Below, piece by piece: positions 18,851 through 28,900 of a stretch of DNA of 64,000 bases. The notes beneath the pieces are model-generated. The model was not told where the DNA came from and ran no database searches. It saw only the letters and a list, made by a program, of their open reading frames with translations. The translations under genes and the position numbers were made by a program. Where the stretch lies: the NCBI RefSeq assembly GCF_000192795.1, contig NW_007360619.1, positions 52,486-116,485 of the forward strand. Direction: 5' to 3'. The DNA comes from Vavraia culicis subsp. floridensis. Lineage: Eukaryota; Microsporidia; Pleistophoridae. Numbering within the stretch: position 1 is the first letter of the stretch; every line of letters starts with the position of its first letter.

Positions 18851-19735
18851 TCACTTGTACTTCTTGAAAATACCGAATAGTACCGCACCAGCAACTACAG
18901 CACCGGTAACAACACCATATATGATCGCTTTTTTGCTCATCTTGGGCTTAGAGGTATCTTGTTCCTCTTGCAGTTTCAGGAACTCTTTCTCCAATTTGAT
19001 TATTTTTGGCATTATATCGTTATCATCCATTTTTATCATCTTTTTATTCTCGATAAAATCAAAATAATGAACAAGCAGGAGAAACACGATGCTTGTCGGG
19101 CAAGAAATGATCAGCGCAAACATTTTGTAAATATCGTTCATGCTGTCCATAGATCTGCTGAACCAGGTCAGCGTGCTATTGGTGTAGATCAGGCTCTTGC
19201 TCGAAGGGATTTCAACACCCCTTTGCTTCATCATCTTGATGAATATATCGTTGTTCTCAAGGTACATCTTGAACTGATCATCGATCAGAGGAACGTATTT
19301 CTCCTTCAAAATGTTATAAATTATCTTAAACATCCTTTCATACGTTTCTTCATCGTACAAACCTCCGCTTTCACTGGTATCAATCGCAGACGCTGTATTT
19401 TCTCTTTCTGCCAGACTTACCAGCGAACTACCGTTTCTCATCTCTGCATAGTAAAAATACATCAATACCGCAACAATATCGCACATGCTCTGTACATAGC
19501 TGACGGGCAGCCGCAGTAAGGTCTTCTTGAGCTCATTTCTGAACAATTGCTTCTCGTCGTCTGTCATGTGAACGTAGAACGGAAAGTTTCGGTTAATGTC
19601 CACATCAATCGTTTTCAGGTCATTTTGGTTCTTCTCAACATCGAGTGTGGGCACAACAGCGCTTTGTCCCTCATATGCTTGAATAAGTTCGCGCAGGTTG
19701 AGCGTACATTTGCTGGAATCCAAATTTTCTGGCAT
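18851..19735 (-). CDS. TBC-domain RabGAP with C-terminal membrane anchor (TBC1D20/Gyp8-like)
   Basis: A 294-residue TBC protein. The arginine-finger motif IxxDxxR is present as I43-D46-R49 (IDVDINR). The glutamine finger is present as Q82 in SYVQSMCDI, equivalent to YYQGYHDI. LIYTNSTLTWFSRSMDSMNDIYKMFALIISC near residues 185-215 is the second half of the domain. The protein ends with a hydrophobic segment, IIYGVVTGAVVAGAVLFGIF, plus a short basic tail, so it should be tail-anchored. TBC1D20 and Gyp8 share this arrangement and act on Rab1/Ypt1-type GTPases at the ER and early Golgi. Both fingers are kept, so GAP activity is expected. Start ATG at 19733-19735 with a run of five C just upstream (19738-19742 on this strand). 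Confidence 0.82.
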   Translation of the reverse strand: MPENLDSSKCTLNLRELIQAYEGQSAVVPTLDVEKNQNDLKTIDVDINRNFPFYVHMTDDEKQLFRNELKKTLLRLPVSYVQSMCDIVAVLMYFYYAEMRNGSSLVSLAERENTASAIDTSESGGLYDEETYERMFKIIYNILKEKYVPLIDDQFKMYLENNDIFIKMMKQRGVEIPSSKSLIYTNSTLTWFSRSMDSMNDIYKMFALIISCPTSIVFLLLVHYFDFIENKKMIKMDDNDIMPKIIKLEKEFLKLQEEQDTSKPKMSKKAIIYGVVTGAVVAGAVLFGIFKKYK

Positions 19736-20648
19736 TAGGGGGTGAATAAAGAATGTTTAAATCATTGAAAAGGAGCAATTTCCGCTCCTTCTTCCTAAAT
19801 TACGAAAACCAATATTATGGTGAACTAGGAGTGTATTAATTGTTTGTTTGTGATTGATTGTAGGTTCTAATTCAGTAATGCAGCACTGTTTTGGACAAAG
19901 GCGTTAACTATCATGGTACAAACCAATTATCTACTGAGTTTCCCTTTTTCTTGTGTATGTGTGACAAATTATTTTTTGCTTATAAATGTCACAGTGTATT
20001 TGCGTGATAAAGGAGATGTATACCATTCTGATAAGTAAGTATTGCAATTTGTAAAATTATCTGCTAAGAAAGACGCAAATCTGTTCTATCGCGCATCTTT
20101 TTCTGACTTGTGCTTGGTCTGTGAGACCGCAAAATAAATTATTGCGGATTTCAATGATTTATTCACAAACAACGCCTTCGTTGAAAATGCATCCAAACAC
20201 CAGCGTAACATCGCGAAAGGTGTTCAATTTGCAACTTCTTCGCTAAAAGCATGTAATCATCGTTTACTAACATATTTTTGTGATCGAAGTTTCCTATTCT
20301 GGTTTATGTATGGAGATCTGTGATAATTTTACTGGCAGTTTTGATTAATTTTGAAGTAGCGCTAGATCAGAATAAATTGCCTTTCCATCTAAGGTTTTAA
20401 GGTACAAAGATAATTACTTGAATAAACACTGTTCGTTGAAACTGTAGTGTAGCATTCTTATTATTTATTGATCTGCACCACGGAACTTGATACCATCGAT
20501 ATTATTTGCAGATTTCAGAATTATGTCGCAGCTAAAAATTTGTATTTTCTTCTTTGCTGATGTATTTTAGGCCGACTTCCTGTGACATGCCTGTCAGTAC
20601 TTCCTGTTTGGGCTTATCAAAGGTGCTATTGTTTAATCCTCACGTCTT
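19736..20648. other. Gene-free stretch
   Basis: About 900 bp with no supported gene. It contains the C-run of the TBC gene promoter at 19738-19742. Confidence 0.45.
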
Positions 20649-20840
20649 CCTTTTCACTAAAAGTACGTTTATTTATTTCATCACATCCCAAAGTAACGCG
20701 CATTTTTAGCCGTTGAGACCGACCGTGTCCACTGGCCCTTGGTTCATGAGAATTCAATTCATCACATGCCGGCTCTACAAAATGGTGCTAACACTAGCCA
20801 AGATTACACAGCCTATCGCCATATAATCACATTTTATGCT
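20649..20840 (-). mobile_element. Truncated non-LTR retrotransposon copy (C)
   Basis: Begins at the low-coordinate side with CCTTTTCACTAAAAGTACG and CGTTTATTTATTTCATCACATCCCAAA. These are shared with the copies at 5924, 10239, 39469 and 63931. GTTGAGACCGACCG matches GTTGAGACCGATCT of copy A. Only the 3' tail region is kept. The upper boundary is approximate. Confidence 0.75.
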
Positions 20841-21503
20841 AGCAAACATATTCCAGTATTTATTCCATTATTTGATCCGGTGTTCTACAGTTCTATATTT
20901 GTTAAGTATTCAAAATGGAAGTGTTCAAAGTCTTGAAATACTATCATTCCAAATTAACATCACTTTGAAAGATTCTATGCTACTTTGCACATCGTATGAA
21001 CAAAGATTTGGTGCAGCAGTGAAAGCTGATCAACAGTTCACACGATGAAAATGGTATGCTGTGAGAGAAAATATGTCGTATTGTGAAACAGAACTTCTAA
21101 TATCCTTGAATAAAAAAATACAACATATCTAACTGTTATATTATGATTCATTACTGTTTTTGGTACGTATTCAATCTTGTGCAAAGGTTTTTTAATGCTC
21201 TTTGCAGCTTCGATTCACTTTTTGTCCAAATAATCAGCTCTTAGGTTTATTTAAAAATTAGTTTAATCATAGTTCGCAATTTGCTCTTAAGGTGACTCAC
21301 ACAAGGTCCTCTTTTAATATCAATATCAAACATGGTTTATTTGGTGTGCTCCCCATCTGATGATACCTTTTTTTCGTTATACGCGGTGCAGCGTGGTATC
21401 CGTTCTTCTACGATGCAGAAACCGCTCATTTCTTCGGCTAATTCGCAATGCAACTGCCAGAACAGCCAGGAAAAGAGCAATTACGAATTTCTTCACCCCT
21501 GGC
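20841..21503. other. Gene-free stretch before GOT1
   Basis: No supported gene. It ends with CCCC at 21496-21499. An in-frame ATG at 21360 lies within it (see GOT1). Confidence 0.45.
21496..21499 (+). promoter_or_regulatory. CCCC motif supporting the shorter GOT1 start
   Basis: A C-run 4 nt before the ATG at 21504. The upstream candidate ATG at 21360 lacks one directly before it. Confidence 0.5.
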
Positions 21504-21857
21504 ATGAATGAAAGAAGTGAATCTGCATTAATTATAATCGTGATAGGCACGATATTCTTTTTGATAGGCGGCGTGCTGTTCTTCGACAGGGTGATGATGA
21601 TGGCAGGCAATATTGTTTTCGGTTTTGGTGTTCTTCTACTCCTCATACCACAGATGAGTTTGAACAACCGTGGGAACTTAAAAAGTGTGTCATTGTTTGT
21701 GGCAGGTGTTGTTCTGGTGTTCTGTAAATTTGCGGTGCTTGGATTTCTTTTCCAACTGTTCAGCGTTTTGTACACGGTTAGGAATAAAATTCCGTCGATA
21801 AGATCCATAATTATGAACAATATCACCAAAATTTTGAAATTTGTAAGAGTTTTTTGA
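21504..21857 (+). CDS. GOT1: Got1-like Golgi transport membrane protein
   Basis: A 117-residue membrane protein with four hydrophobic segments. IIVIGTIFFLIGGVLFFDRVMMMAGNIVFGFGVLLLLI reproduces the Got1/Sft2 signature, in which GxFFxFLGxLLFFDRALLAIGNILFLxGL is typical. Got1 works in ER-to-Golgi and intra-Golgi vesicle traffic. An in-frame ATG at 21360 would add 48 basic residues without family precedent. The ATG at 21504 is preferred because CCCC lies at 21496-21499 and the resulting length and N-terminus fit the family. Together with the TBC RabGAP 2 kb away it belongs to the early secretory pathway. That adjacency is probably fortuitous. Confidence 0.85.
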   Translation: MNERSESALIIIVIGTIFFLIGGVLFFDRVMMMAGNIVFGFGVLLLLIPQMSLNNRGNLKSVSLFVAGVVLVFCKFAVLGFLFQLFSVLYTVRNKIPSIRSIIMNNITKILKFVRVF

Positions 21858-22558
21858 AATAAACAGTGTTTTAGCATCCTTTCTTCTCTGTTGCAGGCCT
21901 TGTATTTGTGCTTGGTACCGCCATACAACACGCTTAGCAAACCGAGCATTTTCTGCAAAAGTTTCGGAAAAAATATTCGCCATGAATTAAGCACTGATGG
22001 ACATAACCGATCTTAACAGAACCGGCAGATGTGTTTGATGGCGTTAAGAAGTGTTGTGTGCAACACGGGAATACCACTGTTAGAATGCTTATCGTGCATA
22101 GACCAAAGACCAGTGTGCCAGGAGATGTGTTATTTAGATGTTGCTGATACGCAAAAGATAAATATACGTACTCGTAACGAAAAGTAATCATCACATCAGC
22201 ATTAAAGATCCTCCTTGAGCAACAAACGTAATCAAACGCAATTTTCATTGACAGAGAAATACTTTAATGCACACATACTTCGTTGTACCTCTTTATAAAT
22301 GCTCTACATGCCATCATCAGACTAAAAATGAATTTATAACCACCATCACAGCATTTTCTTGTTATTTTCCACATGGAATTCCTAACCGCTACTGTTGAGC
22401 GTTAGAATGATATTTTAGCACATTTCAATCCCATGTTCCGCGCTGTACCAGAGCGATGGTAAGGAGCACAGCTCTGCTGTCCATCCCATTGGATAAAACA
22501 CAAAAAGGTAAACGAGAACTCGTTAAGGTAAAACTGTCAAAATTGCTGAGCCCCTGAA
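21858..22558. other. Intergenic region
   Basis: 700 bp between two plus-strand genes. No RNA gene or repeat is seen. CCCC at 22551-22554 precedes the next start. Confidence 0.5.
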
Positions 22559-23614
22559 ATGAGAAAACTGACCGAATTCATTAAAAGGCCCAAACCCTGC
22601 GATTATCGAGATGCCGTGAAGGTGAACACAACCAAACCGCAAAAATTAAAGCTTACATTACCGCTTGATCTATCGTTTATAATTGAAAAATATCATCCTG
22701 GGCTGTCTTTGTCCGCCAAGTTAAGAAAGAAAGACTTTTTTAGACTGACAAGCCGGAACTTTTCGTCGGTTATTATTAAACACGTCGAGAAATACATGGT
22801 GTATGACGACAAGAGGGAGTTTAATATTGAATTGGCACCTTTTTTATCGCTAAGAACGCTTAAGATCGCAGGTTGCTGCTACTTCGACTGCATTTATCTC
22901 ACCAGCACGATTGACAGACTGATCATGGACAGTGTTGATTATGTGCGAGGTAGGAACATGGCAATAAATAAAGTTGAGCTGCATAACATGAATTATAACA
23001 TAGTTGGAAAGCTGCTGGGCTCTACAGCTATACGGGACCTAACACTGGTAAACATTGAGCTGGACAATGATTTTGAGCTTCCTGAGAGTGTGAATGCACT
23101 GCTGATCAGTAAATGCGGACTTACCTTGGAAAGGGCCATGCACATCGTTCAGACACGCCGGCTAATTGATTTTACATTTTTGGAGGACGGGTTTGAGCTG
23201 GAGTGCTTGCAGAACAACACCGTGAAGCAGCCCCTGCTGCGTATAAAACACTGCAGCAGAGCATTCTACGAGTTGGACTACACGAGCATCAGCAAATTGA
23301 AATTGTATGACACCATGTACATGGAACTGCTTCGTATAAATGCGTTAGAATCCTTTACTTTGAGAGACTTTGTTGGCGATGCATCTGTTCTCAAGATCTT
23401 CCTTTCAAACCACCAACTTAAGGAGCTTGATCTGGAGAATTCTGCAATACCACAGACGATGCTTTACGATTTTGTAATTCAATTCGGAGCTACTCTCCGG
23501 CATTTAAACGTGCAAAAAATTGAAATAACAATGGACTTTCTATGCTTTTTGAAGAAGAAACTGAGGAAATGTACAGTTTTGTACGGAAATGGTAAGAGCA
23601 TCAGAATTGATTGA
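22559..23614 (+). CDS. Leucine-rich repeat-like protein, intracellular type
   Basis: A 351-residue protein with irregular leucine-rich units: LRTLKIAGCCYFDCI, IRDLTLVNIELDN, VNALLISKCGLT, ISKLKLYDTMYM, LESFTLRDFV, LKELDLENSAI and LRHLNVQKIEI, starting near residue 95. The units are spaced 22-26 residues apart, as in LRR folds of the F-box/RNI kind. The basic N-terminus (about residues 1-40) has no signal peptide, unlike the gene at 6898-8889. Microsporidian genomes contain expanded families of such proteins with unknown roles, and protein-protein binding is likely. Start ATG at 22559 with CCCC at 22551-22554. Confidence 0.8.
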   Translation: MRKLTEFIKRPKPCDYRDAVKVNTTKPQKLKLTLPLDLSFIIEKYHPGLSLSAKLRKKDFFRLTSRNFSSVIIKHVEKYMVYDDKREFNIELAPFLSLRTLKIAGCCYFDCIYLTSTIDRLIMDSVDYVRGRNMAINKVELHNMNYNIVGKLLGSTAIRDLTLVNIELDNDFELPESVNALLISKCGLTLERAMHIVQTRRLIDFTFLEDGFELECLQNNTVKQPLLRIKHCSRAFYELDYTSISKLKLYDTMYMELLRINALESFTLRDFVGDASVLKIFLSNHQLKELDLENSAIPQTMLYDFVIQFGATLRHLNVQKIEITMDFLCFLKKKLRKCTVLYGNGKSIRID

Positions 23615-23758
23615 TGTACCGGTCGTACAGCCACAAAAATGATGTTGTACTGCTGTAACTAGCCTATAATATCTGCTGTGTGGGGACCATTCGTATTTAA
23701 AGCCCGTTTTGACCGCAAAGAATTTTAAGTAAAAAAAATTGTTCGGCCCTAAGCGAAA

Positions 23759-24580
23759 ATGGCAAATGTTACGCAGAGGCACAAATTTTCAAAACACAGA
23801 GGAAATGAGTCTGATAGAAAGCCTAGAGATGGTAAGTTCATCAGAAAGCCGAAGAAGTTTGTCAAGCAGACGAAGGTTCTTGTAGAGAAGCACATGCGGT
23901 TCCCCGGTGTTTACGTATCGCGGGGCAAGGAGGATTCGTTGTGCACGCTGAATATGGTTCCTGGTATGAGTGTTTACAACGAGAAGCGAATCACGGTAGA
24001 AACGAATGATGAAAAAAAGGAGTACCGCATATGGAATCCGTACAGAAGCAAGTTGGCAGCTGGCATGGTCTCGGGATGCGAAAACGTCTATATGGGTCCA
24101 GGATCGAAGGTCCTTTATTTAGGGGCAGCATCGGGCACGACTGTCTCGCACGTGTCGGACCTTGTTGGTACATCTGGTGTGGTGTACGCGGTCGAGTTCT
24201 CCCAGAGATCCGGACGTGATCTCGTAAATCTGGCGAAGAAGCGGCCCAACATTATTCCGATCATAGATGATGCAAGATATCCCCAGAATTACCGTATGCT
24301 GGTGCCGATAGTAGACTGCATATTTTCAGATGTAGCACAGCCCGATCAAGCACGGATTGTTGGGCTGAACGCGAAATATTTTCTTAAGAGTCAAGGCGGT
24401 GTTGTGATGTCCATCAAAGCTAACTGCATAGATTCCACCAAGAAGGCGGAATCAGTGTTTGCGGATGAAGTCAACAAATTGCGAAAAGACGATATTAAGC
24501 CGAAGGAGCAGGTCTCCTTAGAGCCATTCGAGAAGGACCATGCAATGGTTCTGGGAGTCTATAGGCCCAAGGACATTTAA
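23759..24580 (+). CDS. NOP1: Fibrillarin, box C/D snoRNP 2'-O-methyltransferase
   Basis: A 273-residue fibrillarin that transfers methyl groups from S-adenosylmethionine to rRNA 2'-OH positions in the nucleolus, guided by C/D snoRNAs. [14 protein letters not shown] (residues 90-103) and the SAM-binding [17 protein letters not shown] (118-134) are canonical. [14 protein letters not shown] and [11 protein letters not shown] follow. The usual N-terminal Gly/Arg-rich domain is absent and replaced by about 45 Lys/Arg-rich residues. Start ATG at 23759 with CCC at 23747-23749. Confidence 0.97.
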   Translation: MANVTQRHKFSKHRGNESDRKPRDGKFIRKPKKFVKQTKVLVEKHMRFPGVYVSRGKEDSLCTLNMVPGMSVYNEKRITVETNDEKKEYRIWNPYRSKLAAGMVSGCENVYMGPGSKVLYLGAASGTTVSHVSDLVGTSGVVYAVEFSQRSGRDLVNLAKKRPNIIPIIDDARYPQNYRMLVPIVDCIFSDVAQPDQARIVGLNAKYFLKSQGGVVMSIKANCIDSTKKAESVFADEVNKLRKDDIKPKEQVSLEPFEKDHAMVLGVYRPKDI

Positions 24581-25942
24581 ATTTATTAAGGCGTGGGAAT
24601 GTTAATTTATGAAATTTCGTACTAAATCTTTGAATTTGATTTTCTTCTTTGCATTTCATTGCCTGTCGCTTTCATTTACTGGTGTGCACCAGCAATTGAT
24701 CACAATTTTGCTGTTCGTGTTGGCTTAGTGCCTGGCGCACCCGTCTGCACGATTGCCTGTGACAGGTAAGTGCAATTTGCTCAGATCTTCCACAAAATTA
24801 CGTAGTGTTAGTTCGTAAAATGCATTTCATCTCAAAAACCGTGCGGTAGCGCAAGTGATGGTTCAGACCGGGTGTTAGCTTAACGTGCCGTGATACATCC
24901 ACACCGACAAAACATCCTAAAAGGATCTACGAAAAGTTTTACTGGTCTTTCAAAAGCGTGTCTCTTAACCTATGGGTGAAAACACGAGCTGTACATGAGG
25001 TAATGGCACCTTTTTATGTTCCTCACTCAAATGCGTTTATTCATTTTCTTAGATTGCATCACCTACAAGGCACTTTTCTAGCGAGAAAGTCGTACTAAAA
25101 ATATTTAAGTACAGCATACGGAATGAACAGCGATATGTTGTAACTGACCCGTCTCGTAGAACAGCAAGATGTGATGTTTTTATTTTTTCGTACTTTTGCG
25201 GGACATTTCGTGGGCGTTTTAGCGGTTAAACAAAGTATAAGTTTGATTTGAGAGTGTGATGCTGCTGCACAAGCGCTGGGTGCAATAGCTGATGTTCAAG
25301 CGGTTTGTCCAACCACAATAAAATCACATCAACTAGTTTGATCAGAAAATGCCATGTAGTCGTTCACATACGCACGGTAAGAATTGTATGGTTTGAGCAT
25401 CATAGCATGCCCTCGATTTACGATGATTTTCACCGGTGCCTTGAAATAAAATACAAGACAAATCTTTTCTCCGGCTTGAGTGCCACTTCAAAACATATCG
25501 CACCACTAAGAGTATAAAAACCGCTATCAGTGCATCAAAAAATGTAATTTAAATGTTGTACCCTGTTATGAACTCTTTAAAGAACAATAGCAGAGTAACA
25601 GTCGATAAACAGGATTTGAGCGTTTAATATTCATTTAATAAAATTTATCTGAGGAGCATTACGCACTAAAGCTGTTTATTCCTCCACATTGTCTGGCATG
25701 CGCTGCGGGGGTAAATTTTTGTTTATACGGAAAGTTCGTTTCTTTCTGTTTACGATATAAAAGGGTGGTAATCACTTGTTCTACAACTGCAACCGCACTG
25801 AGATTTCTGTTTAATTCATCAAAAATTTTGAATTGTGACATTAGTAATGATAAATTACCTTTTCTCACCACGGTTCCTTCTTCATCGGTGTTTGTTGGCG
25901 CTTAGCAACAAAAACAACATTTAAGTATTTTTATTCAGCACC
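24581..25942. other. Large gene-free stretch upstream of the SEN1-like gene
   Basis: 1.36 kb with no supported ORF. It contains a likely degraded retrotransposon tail at 25020-25110. A TTTAAGTATTTTTATT block lies about 20 nt before the downstream ATG. Confidence 0.45.
25020..25110 (-). mobile_element. Degraded retrotransposon 3' end (copy F)
   Basis: CCTCACTCAAATGCGTTTATTCATTTT, then CATCACCTACAAGGCACTTTTCTAGCG, parallels CACTAAAAGTACGTTTATTTATTT and CATCATCCAAATAAGCACGCTTTTCTGG of the better copies. Divergence is high. No protein remnant is visible. Confidence 0.45.
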
Positions 25943-28900
25943 ATGGGTAAAATGTTAAAAATTCTTCGAGCACAGGATTCGTTTGATGGCACCGACTTGG
26001 AGAAAATGGCAACAAAAATTATTCAAAGTCAACATTTTTGGTGCACCGAAACGGAACTGCCAGCGTTTTTGATTGCAAGCATCCATCTGTTTAAAACACA
26101 CACAGATATACTGAAAAATCTGGAGAAGGCGTTCGCCTGGCTAAACGAATGCCCGGAATGTCTGATCGCGTATTACAAACTGAGAGAAAATCTCAGCAAC
26201 AAGAACAACGAAGACATTCTGCAGGACTTGGATGATAAGAGGCTATTCAGGATGATGAACAGCTGTACACATATTAGCACCACGACACTTACAGAAATAC
26301 TTACGTACAACTGGAAGTGTATGAGGATCTGTGAGCTAAAGTACAAATTTGTTCAGCAGCTCAAAGAGTTCTACAGAAAAGAAAACCTCGTGTTCTCCAA
26401 AATGTCATTTTCGCTGATCCTCCTCACACAGTGTGCTGAGCCGGACCTGCTCGGATACGTTTATAAAATTTTTAGGTATCTCAACAGACAGAAATTGCTG
26501 TATCTGCACTCAGGACCCGGAGAATGGAACTACTTGCTGGAATACACAAAAACAGATGAGCGGTTTGTCCCTTCACACTCGCTGATCGTTAAGTATGGTT
26601 GGCTTATGTCAATACTTATTTATATTGGGCTGGAATCAACGTATTGCACCGATGAAATTGTGCCCATCATTGACAGCATTTATCGCCAAACTAACGATGT
26701 AAATCTGCGAACTATGTGCTTTAGGGTGGCATCTGCGTATCTACTGAGGAATGGTTCTGAAATAAAGGGCCTTGACGTGATTTACCAGAGCATATTTGAT
26801 ACAATCAATGCTGGAAATGATAGGCTGTGCACAAATAACGTTTTTCTTAAAGACATCAATTATGTGTTGATTTCACAGTTTAGGGTGTTCTGCAAGCTGC
26901 GCTACGACAAACAGTTCTACGAGTATTACAGTCAAAAGCCGGAATACACCGAAGCGTTCACCAGACAAATCATCCTAAACTATGATTTAATAGGTGATTT
27001 TGTTCTTTTTATTGATCAATACGATTTCTTTGTCGATATATTTTCGAAAATAGTGGACAAAGAACAAGCGGATGAAGAGGAAAAGAAGTTTGTTGAGGCG
27101 TGTATCGATAGGTTTATAGGCAGCATCTACAAATCTCTCCGAAACAACAATTTTGATGCCGTTCTATACCACAGCTTATTCACAAAGTGGCACAGGATAT
27201 GCATTACTACAACCAGAAACAACCACCTGTTCAATCCCTTCATTTATCTCTTCATTTTTGATGTAGAAAAGGCTTTCAGTGCATACCAGGGATCAGAAAA
27301 GCTGCTGGACATTTACAAGCTTTTCAAAAAGAGCGCTCTTGAAATCTTGGGCGAGAATAAGGAACCGCTTTCGGATGAGATACATTTTTACTCACTTTTG
27401 GTCAAGTCAGACTTTTCTACGTACAATGTTCAGTCGCTCATGTTTTCAAAGAATGATCAGCATGTGCTCACGCGCGTATTGAAGAAAATGAATGTCTACT
27501 TTGACCGCTTTAGAAATTACCCAAAATGCTTTACCAAAATGTTGAAGATCATGGGAAAACTGCAATTTGTTGATTACGAAACGTACACTGAGCTATTTAA
27601 CCTTTTATGGCACAGAAAAAATACCAAAAATATTCTTAAGCCGCTGATAGTGTTACTCCCTAGGGTTAAAGTAAGAGGAAACGTCAAGGAAACGTTTCTT
27701 TACGACTTGGATTGGATTATAGTGTTGGAAAAACTTGATATTAAACTGGGAGGAGATATCGAAGAGTTTATTGTTGCGTTTTATTCATGGCTCAGGATCA
27801 ACAGTATTGGCACTTTTCCATCCTACAAAAGGACAAGGATTAGAAACTTGGCGGGTCATTTCGGAATTTTTTTAGTGGACGAAAGCAGGAAGGCGAAGAA
27901 CACCGTGTTGCCGAGGGTTAAGCATGTAAAAAACGTGCCGAACAAATTTTTAGAAGAAGCAAATTGCCGATTGGAAAAGAAAGCAGCCGTAGTTGAACTA
28001 GACAAGGTGAGAGCAGCAAAGAAGAGACATCCTAGTAAAATGATAGAGCCTAAAGCCGTATATTGTGATGAAGGAGCTCATCAGCCAAATGCTACTGCGA
28101 AAACAGAAGTTGAACAGACCGAAGAGCAAGATTTTCGTGAAAATTTTTTTTTAGCAAGTGATAAAACGGACGAATTAGAGTTTTATGATGTATTGTTAAA
28201 TGTAAGCGAGCAAACAGCAGAAATACCGAGAATTGCAAGCACACAAATCGCTGCTGGTCGGGAAACAGGGGTATTGGCAGAAGTATTAGCCAAGGAAGAT
28301 GAAAGTAATACGAATGACGAAGAACTGGAAAGTTCATTTCTGGTGAGCACCGTACCAAGTAACATGGAAGAAAGCGAGTCATTCTCAGAGATTACAACAC
28401 CCGAAAGAGAAAATGCCGAACAGAATGGAAACCTAGAATCGTTGAGAAAAGTAGATGAAAACAACGTAAAATTGATCGGCATGGATTCAAAAATTGACCA
28501 AGTCCAACCATTATCACCGGATTATCAGCTAGCAAGCAGCCATGATTCAGATATAGTTCTGCTGACAAATGCGGAACAATGTACCCGACAGTGGGTGGAT
28601 CCAAAGAAGGCGGCGTTGTCATACCTCGGAGATGAAAGCATATACGGTCGTCTTAATTCACAAGGCATAAGGAGGAATGTTGCGAGACAGGTGGCCACTG
28701 AGATAAAATGTGTTAACGATTTTTACAAGAATGTTTTAGGCTTTAATCTAACAGACAAGAAACAAATCACCTGTTCCAAGAACATTCCTTCCAAATTTGA
28801 AACGTATGACGAATATTTCCGTGTATTTGAGCCTCTACTGCTTAATGAGTGCCGGGATAACCTGTTAAAAGGTATAGCGGAGGCAGTTGTTGGTTCCAAG

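Noticed and set aside
20739..21048. Two overlapping plus-strand ORFs of 65-70 codons
   Set aside because: They overlap the retrotransposon copy C remnant, lack start-motif support and have no protein-like pattern.
21360..21503. N-terminal extension of GOT1 from the upstream ATG
   Set aside because: Adds a 48-residue Arg-rich segment absent from the family. The C-run and family length favour 21504.
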